From Rhodoferax lithotrophicus (lineage in GTDB: Bacteria; Pseudomonadota; Gammaproteobacteria; Burkholderiales; Burkholderiaceae_C), in NCBI RefSeq assembly GCF_019973615.1, contig NZ_AP024238.1, positions 1,612,001-1,676,000 on the forward strand: a DNA stretch of 64,000 nucleotides, read 5' to 3'. Every line of letters begins with the position of its first letter. Positions within the stretch are counted from its first letter, which is position 1. The notes under the pieces are model-generated. The model saw nothing but the letters and a program-made list of their open reading frames with translations. It ran no database searches and had not been told where the DNA came from. Below are positions 53,123 to 63,936 of the stretch, piece after piece. The translations under genes were made by a program, and so were the position numbers.

Positions 53123-55783
53123 ATGTTAAAGGTTTCCCGGCGCAGACTCTTAATCCCTCAAATCGTCCAATTGGCAGCCATCTGGCTGCTGGTTGCCGTA
53201 TTGCTGGCGTTGGGTTGGAAGCATGTACTGACTCGCCTGACTGAAAGTCGGGCACAAAAAACAGAGTATGTTGAACAATACCTGAGCAATCTGGTGCGCT
53301 TGATGCAAGAAAATGCTGAGCGCACCTTCTCTCATGTGGATCAACAGCTCAAATGGGTGCGTGACCAGCACCAAGAGCATGGGGGTTCTATCGATTTGAC
53401 AGGCCTGTCTGCCAAGGGCTGGTTTGATCCAGCGATGGTGCTGAAAGTCAGCCTGATCAATGCCCAAGGTGTGTTGCTGCAAAGCAGTTGGCCCCATGAA
53501 CCACAGATGGATCTGTCTGACCGCGAGCATTTTCAAATCCATGCCAAAAATCAGCATGACACTTTACTGATTTCTCACCCGATCCAGTTGCGCGCAGACG
53601 GGCGCTGGGCGATTCCGGTGTCGCGTCCTATTCTCGGTACCAGCGGGCGGTTTGACGGCTTGGTTGTTGCGTTGGTCGACCCCATGTATTTTGTTCATTT
53701 TTATGATGCCATCGACATGGGGCCAGGGGGTGAGGCCACTTTGTTTGATGTTGCGGGTTGGCGCATGGTCGAACGCACACAATCAACACATGAATTCAGT
53801 GGCCATTTAGGCAGTAGAGCGATGTTGACTTGGGTGGCCGGTGGGAAAACATCTGGCAGTTTGAGTGATACCACCAAGACTGACGGCGTGCTGCGTTTCT
53901 ATCACTTTCGCAAATTGCCCTCTTTCCCGCTGTTTGTGGCGCTGGGTTTTTCCGCCCACGATATATTTGTGAATGAAGATGCCGAGCGCATCAGTCGCCT
54001 GCGCCTGACGGGCATGGTGTCGGGCTTGATACTGTTGTTTACAGCCTTGGCTTCGTGGTATGTGGTTCAGCATGCGCGTGCGCAAGAGGCTATGCGTGTG
54101 GCATCCATTGCTTTTGAATCTGCCCAGGGCATGTTTATTACCAATGCCAAAGGTTGTATCTTGCGGGTGAACCGGGGGTTCACCCGTGTGACGGGATATG
54201 CATCCAGTGAGGCCATTGGCCAAATGCCGCGTATGTTGAAGTCAGGTCGACATGACCGGGCGTTTTATAAGGTGGTGTTTGAAACGGTTGTTGCCAAAGG
54301 CTCCTGGCAGGGCGAGATTTGGAACCGCCGCAAGAGTGGTGAGATTTACCCCGAGTGGCTCAACATCACCGCGGTGAATGATGTTCAAGGCCATTTAACC
54401 CACTATGTGGCCACGTTTTCAGACTTGTCACAGCGCAAGGCTGATGAAGCGCGTATTACCCAACTGGCGTTTTATGACCCGCTGACCGCGTTGCCAAACC
54501 GCCGCTTGTTGACGGATCGGATCAGCCATGCACTGGTGGATTGCCAGCATCACCACAGCTTGGGTGCGGTGCTTTTTGTCGACATGGACCGGTTCAAGAA
54601 CATCAACGACACCCTGGGTCATCAGGAAGGTGACTTGTTGCTGCAGCAAGTGGCGCAGCGCCTGGGCGAGTGCGTGTGTGAAGGTGACACCGTGGCCCGA
54701 TTTGGTGGTGATGATTTTGTGGTGGTGCTGATGAATTTGGGCCACTCTGACCAAGAAGCCGCTATTCGTGCCGAATTGGTGTGTGAAAAAATTCTGGCCA
54801 CCTTGTCCCAACCCTATGTGTTGGTGCACAGCACGCTGTACAGCAGTGCCAGCATTGGCATTACTTTGTTCAAGGGTGTTCAGGACAACGTGGGCGATTT
54901 GTTCAAACGGGCAGAGCTGGCGATGTATCGCGCCAAAGAGGGCGGACGCAACCGCTTGCAGTTTTTTGATACCCATATGCAAGCCGCCGTAGACGAGCGA
55001 ACCAACCTGGAAAATGATCTGCGCCTTGGCTTGCAAACGGATCAGCTGGTGTTGCACTACCAGCCCCAGGTGGATGCAGCAGGCAGACTCACCGGTGTGG
55101 AAGCCCTGGTGCGCTGGCAGCACCCCACGCTGGGTTTGATCAGCCCGGCGCAATTTATCCCTCTGGCCGAAGAATGTGGCCTGATCCTGCCGCTGGGGCA
55201 ATGGGTGCTGCATACCGCTTGCCAGCAGTTGCGTGTGTGGGCTCGCCAACCCCATACCGCCCACCTGACCATTGCCGTCAACGTCAGTGCGCTGCAATTT
55301 GCCCAGGAGAGTTTTGTCCACGATGTGCTGGCTGTTGTGCACGAAACCGGAGCCATGGCGCAGCGCCTCAAGCTGGAGCTGACCGAGAGCCTTCTGGTAA
55401 AAGATGTGGAAGGCATGATTGCCAAAATGAAGGAGCTCAAGGCCAACGGTGTGGGATTTTCTTTGGATGACTTTGGTACCGGTTATTCATCGCTGCGCTA
55501 TCTCAAACGCCTGCCGCTGGATCAGATCAAAATTGACCAGAGTTTTGTGGCTGATGCCATGACCGATGCCAAGGATGAAGCCATTGTGGCAACAACCGTG
55601 GCGCTGGGCAAAAGCCTGCACATGATGGTGATTGCCGAAGGCGTGGAAACCCAGGCGCAGCGTGATTTTCTGGATAGTCATGGTTGCCACCATTTTCAGG
55701 GCTACTTTTTTGGTCGCCCGGGGCCTGTGGCTGAATTGGCCCGATTTTGGCGTGATGAAACCCAAGCGCTCCAGACCCAGTAA
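53123..55783 (+). CDS. Membrane sensor with PAS, GGDEF and EAL domains
   Basis: An 886-residue inner-membrane protein expected to act on cyclic di-GMP. Helices at about 12-32 and 293-315 flank a ~260-residue periplasmic dCache-like sensor. A PAS domain (~325-440, FESAQGMFITNAKGCILRVN) precedes the GGDEF domain (~455-610). Its active loop is RFGGDDF (528-532), with Asp for the usual Glu, and the inhibitory-site position reads CEGD instead of RxxD. The EAL domain (~630-870) keeps EALVRW, ELTESLLV, DDFGTGYSSLRYLKRLP and IDQSFV. It is therefore probably a phosphodiesterase with a weak or regulatory cyclase domain. Its stop codon touches a MITE-like element. Confidence 0.92.
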   Translation: MLKVSRRRLLIPQIVQLAAIWLLVAVLLALGWKHVLTRLTESRAQKTEYVEQYLSNLVRLMQENAERTFSHVDQQLKWVRDQHQEHGGSIDLTGLSAKGWFDPAMVLKVSLINAQGVLLQSSWPHEPQMDLSDREHFQIHAKNQHDTLLISHPIQLRADGRWAIPVSRPILGTSGRFDGLVVALVDPMYFVHFYDAIDMGPGGEATLFDVAGWRMVERTQSTHEFSGHLGSRAMLTWVAGGKTSGSLSDTTKTDGVLRFYHFRKLPSFPLFVALGFSAHDIFVNEDAERISRLRLTGMVSGLILLFTALASWYVVQHARAQEAMRVASIAFESAQGMFITNAKGCILRVNRGFTRVTGYASSEAIGQMPRMLKSGRHDRAFYKVVFETVVAKGSWQGEIWNRRKSGEIYPEWLNITAVNDVQGHLTHYVATFSDLSQRKADEARITQLAFYDPLTALPNRRLLTDRISHALVDCQHHHSLGAVLFVDMDRFKNINDTLGHQEGDLLLQQVAQRLGECVCEGDTVARFGGDDFVVVLMNLGHSDQEAAIRAELVCEKILATLSQPYVLVHSTLYSSASIGITLFKGVQDNVGDLFKRAELAMYRAKEGGRNRLQFFDTHMQAAVDERTNLENDLRLGLQTDQLVLHYQPQVDAAGRLTGVEALVRWQHPTLGLISPAQFIPLAEECGLILPLGQWVLHTACQQLRVWARQPHTAHLTIAVNVSALQFAQESFVHDVLAVVHETGAMAQRLKLELTESLLVKDVEGMIAKMKELKANGVGFSLDDFGTGYSSLRYLKRLPLDQIKIDQSFVADAMTDAKDEAIVATTVALGKSLHMMVIAEGVETQAQRDFLDSHGCHHFQGYFFGRPGPVAELARFWRDETQALQTQ

Positions 55784-55883
55784 TTCCATTTCCAAATCAT
55801 TTGTGTCCAGGCGCGAAGCCGCAGGCAGTGCAAACGCACGACAAGGCGAAGCAACAACGACATGGATGATTTAGAAATGGAAT
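55783..55883. mobile_element. MITE-like 101-bp element with 18-bp terminal inverted repeats
   Basis: The left end ATTCCATTTCCAAATCAT (55783-55800) and right end ATGATTTAGAAATGGAAT (55866-55883) are inverted repeats with one mismatch. The interior is GC-rich (GCGCGAAGCCGCAGGCAG and CACGACAAGGCGAAGC) and codes for nothing. Size and form are those of a non-autonomous miniature element or REP/BIME-like unit. No target-site duplication is obvious. The left end includes the last base of the preceding stop codon. Confidence 0.75.
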
Positions 55884-55952
55884 AAGGCTGGATGCGGTGA
55901 TCCGATGGACAGGTTCGCTGAAAATAGAACTTTTCTACCCTGATTGCCCAAT

Positions 55953-56900
55953 GTGAATAACCCGGTTTTCTCATCCCTGCTGCCTGTGGTTTTGTTGACT
56001 GCTATCGGATATATAGCTGGTCGTGCAGGATGGATAAGGGCCGAGGCCATAAAAGACCTCTCAAACCTGGTCTTCATGGTGCTTACCCCGGCGCTGCTGT
56101 TTCACACCATGAGTACGGTCCATGTAGAACAGCTCAACTTCAAACCAGTGGCCATGTATTTTGTGGCTGCACTCCTGCTGTTTGCCGGCGTGCTGGTGTG
56201 GCAAGGCCTTAACCGGCGTGCCGCCGTGCTGGCATTGAGTTGTACTTTCAGCAACACCGTGATGATTGGTATCCCGTTGGTGAGCCTGGCTTATGGTCAA
56301 ACCGGATTGGTGACACTGTTTACCCTGATTTCGGTGCACGCGCTGGTGTTATTGACGTTGGCTACGGTTGTGCTGGAAATGGTGGCGGCGCGTGAGGAGC
56401 GTGGTCAGGGGCAGGGCAGTCAGTGGCATATGGCTCTGACGGTATTGGCCGCCATCAAGAGCGGCATCATCCACCCGGTTCCGTTGCCGATCATTTTGGG
56501 ATTGTTGTTTGCGCAGACCGGGCTGGTGTTGCCAGAGGTGGTGGGCAAGCCGCTGCAATTGTTGGGGAGTGCATTTGGTCCTGTGGCCTTGGTGTTGGTT
56601 GGGGTGACGCTGACACAGGTTCAGGTTGGGCCATACCTGAAAAGCGCATTGGGCATCAGCCTTTTGAAAAATCTGGTGTTGCCCATGCTGGTGGCGGCAC
56701 TCGGCCTGGCTTTGGGCATGCCCACGCGGTCCTTGAGTGTGATGATTGTTGCGGCCTCACTACCGATGGGGGCGAACGTGTTTTTGTTTGCCCAACGTTA
56801 TGAGGTGGCGCAAGAGGTGGTGACTGCCAGCATGGCGGTATCGACCCTGCTGGGTTTGGCAACCATCACGCTGGTGATGTCTCTGGTGGGGCTGCTTTAA
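55953..56900 (+). CDS. AEC-family transporter
   Basis: A 315-residue inner-membrane carrier with about ten helices, as in the auxin-efflux-carrier family (malonate, malate or other organic-acid permeases in bacteria). [50 protein letters not shown] and [18 protein letters not shown] are typical. GTG 55953 ([13 protein letters not shown]) is the preferred start because family members often begin with this sequence. A TTG three codons earlier is possible. Its last four bases overlap the convergent pdxH gene. Substrate unknown. Confidence 0.88.
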   Translation: MNNPVFSSLLPVVLLTAIGYIAGRAGWIRAEAIKDLSNLVFMVLTPALLFHTMSTVHVEQLNFKPVAMYFVAALLLFAGVLVWQGLNRRAAVLALSCTFSNTVMIGIPLVSLAYGQTGLVTLFTLISVHALVLLTLATVVLEMVAAREERGQGQGSQWHMALTVLAAIKSGIIHPVPLPIILGLLFAQTGLVLPEVVGKPLQLLGSAFGPVALVLVGVTLTQVQVGPYLKSALGISLLKNLVLPMLVAALGLALGMPTRSLSVMIVAASLPMGANVFLFAQRYEVAQEVVTASMAVSTLLGLATITLVMSLVGLL

Positions 56901-57550
56901 GGCGCCAAACGCTCCCGAATCCATAGCATTTCCTGCTTGTCAGGCAGGTTCATCAGGCGATAACTCAAACGATCATGCAGACGGCTTTTGCGCCCTTGCC
57001 AAAACTCCCAGTGATCGGGTTTAAGCCGATAACCACCCCAGTGTGGTGGGCGTGGTGGATTGAGTAAAAACTGGGCTCCGTAGCGTGCCGCATTGGCCAC
57101 CAACACGCTCCGACCGCCAATCACCTGGCTTTGCGGGCTGGCCCAGGCACCTATGCGGCTATCGAGCGGGCGGCTGTGAAAGTAGTCGTCGCTTTCCTTG
57201 TCGCTGACTTTTTCCACCACGCCCTCAATACGCACCACACGCTCCAGTTCTACCCAGTGAAATTGCAACGCAGCAAATGGGTTTCCCGCTATTTCCTGAC
57301 CTTTGCGGCTCGCGTAATTGGTGTACCAGACGATGCCTTGTGCATCAAATCCCTTGATCAGCACCACACGGGTGCTCGGGCGTAAATTACTGCCTACCGA
57401 GGCCAGTGTCATGGCATTGGGCTCAGGCACCTTAGCGGCAATGGCTTCATGGAGCCACTGTTCAAATTGCTTCATGGGGTCCGCGTGCGAGGCTTCTTCA
57501 TTGAGTTCTGCACGCTCGTAACTTTTGCGGAGATCGGCGATGTTTTGCAT
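56897..57550 (-). CDS. pdxH: Pyridoxamine 5'-phosphate oxidase
   Basis: The FMN enzyme makes pyridoxal 5'-phosphate from pyridoxine or pyridoxamine phosphate. The 217-residue protein begins [18 protein letters not shown]. It then shows [55 protein letters not shown]-like [24 protein letters not shown] and [23 protein letters not shown] 57550 is used because the only longer start is a TTG and the extra residues are not family-like. It is divergent from edd. Confidence 0.95.
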   Translation of the reverse strand: MQNIADLRKSYERAELNEEASHADPMKQFEQWLHEAIAAKVPEPNAMTLASVGSNLRPSTRVVLIKGFDAQGIVWYTNYASRKGQEIAGNPFAALQFHWVELERVVRIEGVVEKVSDKESDDYFHSRPLDSRIGAWASPQSQVIGGRSVLVANAARYGAQFLLNPPRPPHWGGYRLKPDHWEFWQGRKSRLHDRLSYRLMNLPDKQEMLWIRERLAP

Positions 57551-57595
57551 CAGCTCAGTATAGGTCAGGGCTTCCAAAAACCAGGCTTTATTGGA

Positions 57596-57660
57596 TGTAA
57601 TCCATTGGTAACCCCCAATTTGAAAAACATGGTTACCATTGAGAATGTAATTTAGTTACC
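57596..57660 (+). promoter_or_regulatory. Operator cluster upstream of edd (HexR-like)
   Basis: Three related motifs lie in the 127-base pdxH-edd gap. TGTAATTTAGTTACC (57646-57660) matches the HexR consensus TGTAATTAAATTACA at 12 of 15 positions. ATGGTTACCAT (57629-57639) is an 11-base palindrome. TGTAATCCATTGGTAAC (57596-57612) repeats the same half sites. The GTTACCA half-sites are spaced about two helical turns. This suggests cooperative repression of edd-eda; the regulator gene is not in this window. Confidence 0.5.
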
Positions 57661-57677
57661 AATTGAAATTCAAAAAT

Positions 57678-59507
57678 ATGAAACTCAACGAAACTGTTCA
57701 CCAGGTTACCGAGCGTATTCGTCAAAAGAGCTTGCCAAGCCGCAGTGTCTATTTGGCACAACTTGAGACCGCGCGCACGCGCTCACCGGGTGCGCAGCGC
57801 TTGGGCTGTGCCAATGTGGCGCACGCCTTTGCGGCCTTGCCCCGCAACGACAAATTGCGTGTGGTGGTCGAAAGAGTGCCCAATATTGGCATTGTGACGG
57901 CCTTCAATGACATGTTGTCCGCCCATGCGCCGTTTCAGCATTACCCGGATCTGATCAAGTCCGAGGCACGCAAACTGGGCGCATCTGTGCAAGTGGCTGG
58001 TGGCGTGCCCGCCATGTGTGATGGTGTGACACAAGGCACGCCGGGCATGGAGCTGAGTCTGTTCTCGCGTGACGTGATTGCCATGGCCACCGCCGTGGCT
58101 TTGAGCCATGATGTGTTTGCTGGCGCATTGATGCTGGGGGTGTGTGACAAGATTGTGCCCGGCTTGTTGATTGGTGCGTTGCACTTTGGGCATTTGCCGA
58201 CCGTTTTTGTACCTGCTGGCCCGATGACCTCTGGTTTGTCCAATGGTGACAAATCCAAGGTGCGCGAGCAGGCCGCGCAAGGTCTGGTGGGGCGCGCAGA
58301 GTTGTTGGCGGCTGAATCTGAGGCTTACCACGGGGAAGGCACCTGCACGTTTTACGGTACAGCCAACAGTAACCAGATGTTGCTGGAAGCCATGGGTCTG
58401 CATGTGCCGGGTACGGCCTTCATCAACCCTGGTGCGGCAGTGCGTGATGAGTTGACCCGTGAGGCTTTACGGACCGTTTTGGGCACAGCAGATTTCAAAT
58501 GTCCGCCCATTGGTTTGCTGGTGGATGAGCGTTGTATCGTCAATGCCATGGTGGCTTTGCTGGCTACCGGGGGCTCTACCAACCACCTGATTCATTGGGT
58601 GGCGGTAGCACGTGCGGCGGGTATCGTGATTGATTGGGATGATTTCTCGGCGCTGTCCGACGTGGTGCCGCTCCTGAGTCGTGTGTACCCTAATGGCAGT
58701 GCAGATGTAAACCAGTTTCAGGCCGCTGGTGGCCCGGGTTTTGTAATTCGTGAGTTGCTGGATGGAGGGTTCATGCACGCCGACGTGTTGACGGTGCGTG
58801 CCGGTGGCCTGCGTGAATACACGCGTGTACCGGGCATCAACGCCGTGGCAGAGGGTTTTCCCAAGCTGGTTTGGCAGGACACGGGAGCCAGCAAAGATGA
58901 GGGTGTGGTGCGCCCCGTCAGTGCGCCTTTCAGTACCAGTGGCGGTTTGAAGCTCTTGTTGGGTAACTTGGGGCGTAGCGTGATCAAAATCTCAGCCGTT
59001 CCAGATGATCGCCATATAGTTGAAGCACCGTGTCGTGTGTTTGAATCGCAGGAATCATTGCATCAAGCGTTTGCCGCGAATGAACTCCATCGTGACGTGA
59101 TTTGTGTGGTGCGCTGGCAAGGCCCGCATGCCAATGGCATGCCCGAACTGCACAAGCTCACGCCGCCGCTCGCTGTCTTGCAGGGCAAAGGCTTCAAAGT
59201 GGCGTTGATCACCGATGGCCGGATGAGTGGGGCATCTGGCAAGGTACCGGCCGCCATTCATGTTTCACCCGAGGCCGCAACCGGTGGCCCGCTGGCCAAG
59301 GTACGCGACGGTGATGTGATTCGTCTCGATGCCAACGCAGGCAGTTTGCAGGTTTTGGTGCCAGAAGCCGAGTGGCTTGCACGTGAGGTTTTGCCCATGC
59401 CAGAGGCATTACGCCAGGCCAATGGCACGGGCATGGGCCGGGAGCTGTTCACCAGCATGCGCCGCAATGCTTTGAGTGCCGAAGAAGGTGCTCGCAGCTG
59501 GCTGTAA
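57678..59507 (+). CDS. edd: Phosphogluconate dehydratase
   Basis: Edd converts 6-phosphogluconate to 2-keto-3-deoxy-6-phosphogluconate, the first committed step of the Entner-Doudoroff pathway. The 609-residue IlvD/Edd-family protein has [20 protein letters not shown], Fe-S ligand regions [18 protein letters not shown] and [15 protein letters not shown], and later [19 protein letters not shown] and [23 protein letters not shown] 57678 is preferred to an in-frame TTG five codons upstream. eda follows after 29 bases. HexR-like operators lie upstream. Confidence 0.96.
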   Translation: MKLNETVHQVTERIRQKSLPSRSVYLAQLETARTRSPGAQRLGCANVAHAFAALPRNDKLRVVVERVPNIGIVTAFNDMLSAHAPFQHYPDLIKSEARKLGASVQVAGGVPAMCDGVTQGTPGMELSLFSRDVIAMATAVALSHDVFAGALMLGVCDKIVPGLLIGALHFGHLPTVFVPAGPMTSGLSNGDKSKVREQAAQGLVGRAELLAAESEAYHGEGTCTFYGTANSNQMLLEAMGLHVPGTAFINPGAAVRDELTREALRTVLGTADFKCPPIGLLVDERCIVNAMVALLATGGSTNHLIHWVAVARAAGIVIDWDDFSALSDVVPLLSRVYPNGSADVNQFQAAGGPGFVIRELLDGGFMHADVLTVRAGGLREYTRVPGINAVAEGFPKLVWQDTGASKDEGVVRPVSAPFSTSGGLKLLLGNLGRSVIKISAVPDDRHIVEAPCRVFESQESLHQAFAANELHRDVICVVRWQGPHANGMPELHKLTPPLAVLQGKGFKVALITDGRMSGASGKVPAAIHVSPEAATGGPLAKVRDGDVIRLDANAGSLQVLVPEAEWLAREVLPMPEALRQANGTGMGRELFTSMRRNALSAEEGARSWL

Positions 59508-59536
59508 CAATTTTGATTGAGTTTTTGAAAGAATTT

Positions 59537-60187
59537 ATGAGTCAACAACCTTCTTTGAGCGCATTGCAAGTCATGCAGGATGCCCCGGTGATTCCGGTGA
59601 TTGTGTTGAACGATGTGGCTCACGCGGTGCCAATGGCGCGTGCGTTGCTTGCCGGTGGGATTCGGATGCTGGAAATCACGTTACGCACGCCGCAGGCGCT
59701 GGCTTGTATTGAGGCCATTGCGCGTGAGGTGCCTGACGCTGTGGTGGGTGCCGGTACGGTGCGATCCAAGGCGGATGCCCAGGCGGCTGCCAGTGCAGGG
59801 GCTCGGTTTGCCGTCAGCCCGGGTTACACCTCCGCCGTGGGGCAAGCCTGCCGTGATGCAGGTCTGGCACTGCTGCCAGGTGTGGCGACGGGGGGCGAGA
59901 TCATGGCCGCTTGTGAAGACGGGTATACCGAGTTGAAGTTTTTCCCGGCAGTACAAGCTGGTGGTGTGGCCATGCTGAAGGCTTGGGCGGGTCCGTTTTT
60001 TGATGTGAAGTTTTGCCCGACTGGTGGTATCACCTTGCAAAATGCACCTGATTTTTTGGCTTTGAAGAATGTGGTTTGTGTGGGGGGCTCATGGCTGGTG
60101 CCATCCGGCACAGCCGAGCAGGGTGACTGGGGGCGTGTCACCCGGTTAGCCAATGAAACCAGGGGTTTAGGTGGTTTTGGCCGCTAG
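59537..60187 (+). CDS. eda: 2-keto-3-deoxy-6-phosphogluconate (KDPG) aldolase
   Basis: Eda splits KDPG to pyruvate and glyceraldehyde 3-phosphate. The 216-residue class I aldolase shows APVIPVIVLNDV, MLEITLRTPQAL with the catalytic Glu, VGAGTVRSKADAQAA, FAVSPGYTS and the Schiff-base Lys in ELKFFPAVQAGG, then FCPTGGITLQN. The start at 59537 (MSQQPSLS) avoids a short TTG-led extension. It forms an operon with edd. The stop codon (60185-60187) lies inside a copy of the dispersed repeat. Confidence 0.95.
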   Translation: MSQQPSLSALQVMQDAPVIPVIVLNDVAHAVPMARALLAGGIRMLEITLRTPQALACIEAIAREVPDAVVGAGTVRSKADAQAAASAGARFAVSPGYTSAVGQACRDAGLALLPGVATGGEIMAACEDGYTELKFFPAVQAGGVAMLKAWAGPFFDVKFCPTGGITLQNAPDFLALKNVVCVGGSWLVPSGTAEQGDWGRVTRLANETRGLGGFGR

Positions 60188-60233
60188 TGCTTGTCAAATA
60201 AGCGTGAGTAGCTCTATAAAAAAGAGCAAATTG
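60183..60233. repeat. Dispersed palindromic repeat across the eda stop codon
   Basis: CTAGTGCTTGTCAAATAAGC, then GTGAGTAGCTCTATAAAAAA and GAGCAAATTGG. The TAG of its first module is the eda stop codon. Confidence 0.75.
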
Positions 60234-60279
60234 GTGCCTTGATTCAAAGCTGGATGGTGCTCACGCTGGGTGTGGAGGG

Positions 60280-60660
60280 TTACCGCTGGATGAGCTCAAC
60301 CTTGTAGCCATCCGGGTCCGTCACAAAAGCAATGACCGTACTGCCGCCTTTGACGGGGCCAGGTTCGCGGGTGATGTTGCCCCCGGCTAAACGGATTTTT
60401 TCGCAAGCCGCGTAAGCATCCGGTACGCCCAAGGCAATGTGGCCATAGGCTGTACCCATGTCGTATTGTTCTACACCCCAGTTGTAGGTGAGTTCCAGTT
60501 CCGCGTGATCCGGGTTGCTGCCATAACCCACAAATGCCAGCGTGTATTTGTAGTCAGGGTTATCAGAGGTGCGCAAGAGCGTCATACCCAGCACTTGGGT
60601 GTAGAAGTCAATCGAGCGTTGCAGGTTGCCAACGCGCAGCATGGTGTGAAGGATTCGCAT
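60280..60660 (-). CDS. gloA: Lactoylglutathione lyase (glyoxalase I)
   Basis: GloA isomerises the methylglyoxal-glutathione hemithioacetal to S-lactoylglutathione. The 126-residue protein keeps all four metal ligands of E. coli GloA at the same positions: His5, Glu56, His74 and Glu122. Conserved parts are [42 protein letters not shown] and [11 protein letters not shown]. The length is slightly short of, but within, the Ni-type family. It is 11 bases downstream of a thioesterase gene on the same strand. Confidence 0.96.
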   Translation of the reverse strand: MRILHTMLRVGNLQRSIDFYTQVLGMTLLRTSDNPDYKYTLAFVGYGSNPDHAELELTYNWGVEQYDMGTAYGHIALGVPDAYAACEKIRLAGGNITREPGPVKGGSTVIAFVTDPDGYKVELIQR

Positions 60661-60671
60661 GGTTTTGTACC

Positions 60672-61229
60672 TCAGGTGGGGGTGGTGTTCATCGGGGTTT
60701 TGAGCTCAAACACCAGGCAGGTGGTGCTGGCATGGGCGTACAGTGTGCCATCAGGCCCCACCAGACGCGCTTCGGCGGTGGCCAGTTGCCGTCCGCAGTG
60801 GATGATTTTGCCTTCGGCACGCACCCGTTTCACTTGGTGCCCAATGCTGCGCACCAGGTTCACACTCAGTTCTGCGGTGGTGTAGGCGCGCCCAACTGGC
60901 ATCATGGTGTGCACGGCACAGCCCAACGCCGAGTCCAGCAGCGTGGCGTACCAGCCACCGTGGATGGTGCCCATGGGGTTCATGTGCGCTGCGCCAGGTG
61001 TGCCCTGAAAGATGGCCTGACCCTTGTCGACTTCAATCAGCATGAAATCCAGCGTTTGGGCAATGCTGGCGTAAGGAATGTCGCCGTTCAGCATGGCTTG
61101 CATCATTTGCAAGCCAGTCAGGCCGGCAACTTGTTCTGGCCTGGCAACACCCGGCCCGGCACCGTGCTGGAGGCGGGCCTTGATTTCGGTTTCTTGCGCC
61201 ATCCAGTGGGCTAACAGGTCATGGGTCAT
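60672..61229 (-). CDS. Hotdog-fold thioesterase (PaaI/YdiI-like)
   Basis: A 185-residue cytosolic protein with a ~70-residue N-terminal extension containing [20 protein letters not shown] and a hotdog domain. [20 protein letters not shown] is the PaaI-type active-site helix, with TIHGG and the Asp of [21 protein letters not shown] and [20 protein letters not shown] follow. It likely hydrolyses acyl- or aroyl-CoA esters; the natural substrate is unknown. Start 61229 (MTHDLLAHW) is preferred to a reading ten codons longer. Confidence 0.85.
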   Translation of the reverse strand: MTHDLLAHWMAQETEIKARLQHGAGPGVARPEQVAGLTGLQMMQAMLNGDIPYASIAQTLDFMLIEVDKGQAIFQGTPGAAHMNPMGTIHGGWYATLLDSALGCAVHTMMPVGRAYTTAELSVNLVRSIGHQVKRVRAEGKIIHCGRQLATAEARLVGPDGTLYAHASTTCLVFELKTPMNTTPT

Positions 61230-61276
61230 GATGGAGATCGGGGAATAATGGGGGATCAATTTTGCATGGAGCCACG

Positions 61277-61660
61277 ATGACCCTGTTCACCCAAGTTATT
61301 CTTTTTACCGACACCGATGGTCGTGCCAGATTTCGGGAGGAAACGATTGCGCTCGATCAGGGCACACCGCAGTCGGCCTTGTCGGCCTTGATGCCTTCGG
61401 GCGGATTCCAGTTGCGCAGCAGCCCGGTGGGTTTTCGCAGCACGTTTCATTGCACTGGTGATCCGCAATGGGTGTTTATTCTGGGCGGGCAAATGGAGAT
61501 TTGTTTGCAAGACGGCTCATCGCGCATCTTCAAGGCGGGTGAGCATTTTTATTCGGCCGATGTGTTGCCACCAGGGCAAAGTTTTGATGCCAGCGTACAC
61601 GGTCACTGGAGTCGTCAAGTTGGGCCAGACCCTTTGGTGACGTTGTTCGTCCGGGGGTAA
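61277..61660 (+). CDS. Small cupin-like protein
   Basis: A 127-residue cytosolic single-domain beta-barrel protein. FRSTFHCTGDPQWVFILGGQ, MEICLQDGSSRIFKAGEHFY and PPGQSF are cupin-like motifs 1 and 2, with GxxH-like elements only partly kept. The metal site may be incomplete. ATG 61277 is used; a TTG 15 bases upstream is the only longer option. It is divergent from the thioesterase gene. Function unknown. Confidence 0.75.
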   Translation: MTLFTQVILFTDTDGRARFREETIALDQGTPQSALSALMPSGGFQLRSSPVGFRSTFHCTGDPQWVFILGGQMEICLQDGSSRIFKAGEHFYSADVLPPGQSFDASVHGHWSRQVGPDPLVTLFVRG

Positions 61661-61689
61661 TCCCTGTGCGGGGGGCGTTCACCATGAAG

Positions 61690-61747
61690 AAAGCGCAGGT
61701 AGCTATCAATTAAATAGCTGCCTGCGCTTATTTTATATGCGCTAGAG
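61690..61747. repeat. Dispersed palindromic repeat, long symmetric copy
   Basis: AAGCGCAGGTAGCTATCAAT is mirrored by AAATAGCTGCCTGCGCTT, giving a stem of about 14 pairs, followed by ATTTTATATGCGCTAGAGCC. It lies between convergent genes (cupin and helicase) and could also act as a terminator for either. Confidence 0.8.
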
Positions 61748-61770
61748 CCTTGAAAGGCTCATAAATTAGG

Positions 61771-63561
<1,791 letters not shown>

Positions 63562-63936
63562 TTAGAGTTGCACCCCATCCAGGGCGCTAGGGCATCAGCC
63601 TTGTTTGGCGTTGTTCACGTCAATTCAGTCAAAGGCAGATGGGATCAAAAATGGAACCGCAGTGTCAGATGGGTTCCCAGCAAGGTGCTGATGTTGCAGG
63701 AAACTGAAGCCCTGAAACGATACGTATTGTCGCATGACTTTGTGATCAGGTGTGTCTGGCCTTTATGCGGTGGTTTCAAGTCTGAAGTGATGATTGAGGT
63801 GATGCATGACCAATTTGCCCTTCTTTTGTGGTAACGCCTACTGGAGTCCACATGGGCTTCAAGAAGGTATTTCCCTTGCTGGCACGGTCAAGCATCGATA
63901 ATGGCATTTTTCACATTGTTAGATTGCAATAGTCCC
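63562..63936. other. Non-coding region between rhlE and ettA
   Basis: About 375 bases between divergent genes. Open frames here are short or antisense extensions of the helicase gene, with no family resemblance. It should contain both promoters; none could be assigned with confidence. Confidence 0.5.

Noticed and set aside
54428..55342. Antisense frame opposite the GGDEF-EAL gene
   Set aside because: Shadow of conserved GGDEF and EAL motifs; no ribosome-binding site and no domain.
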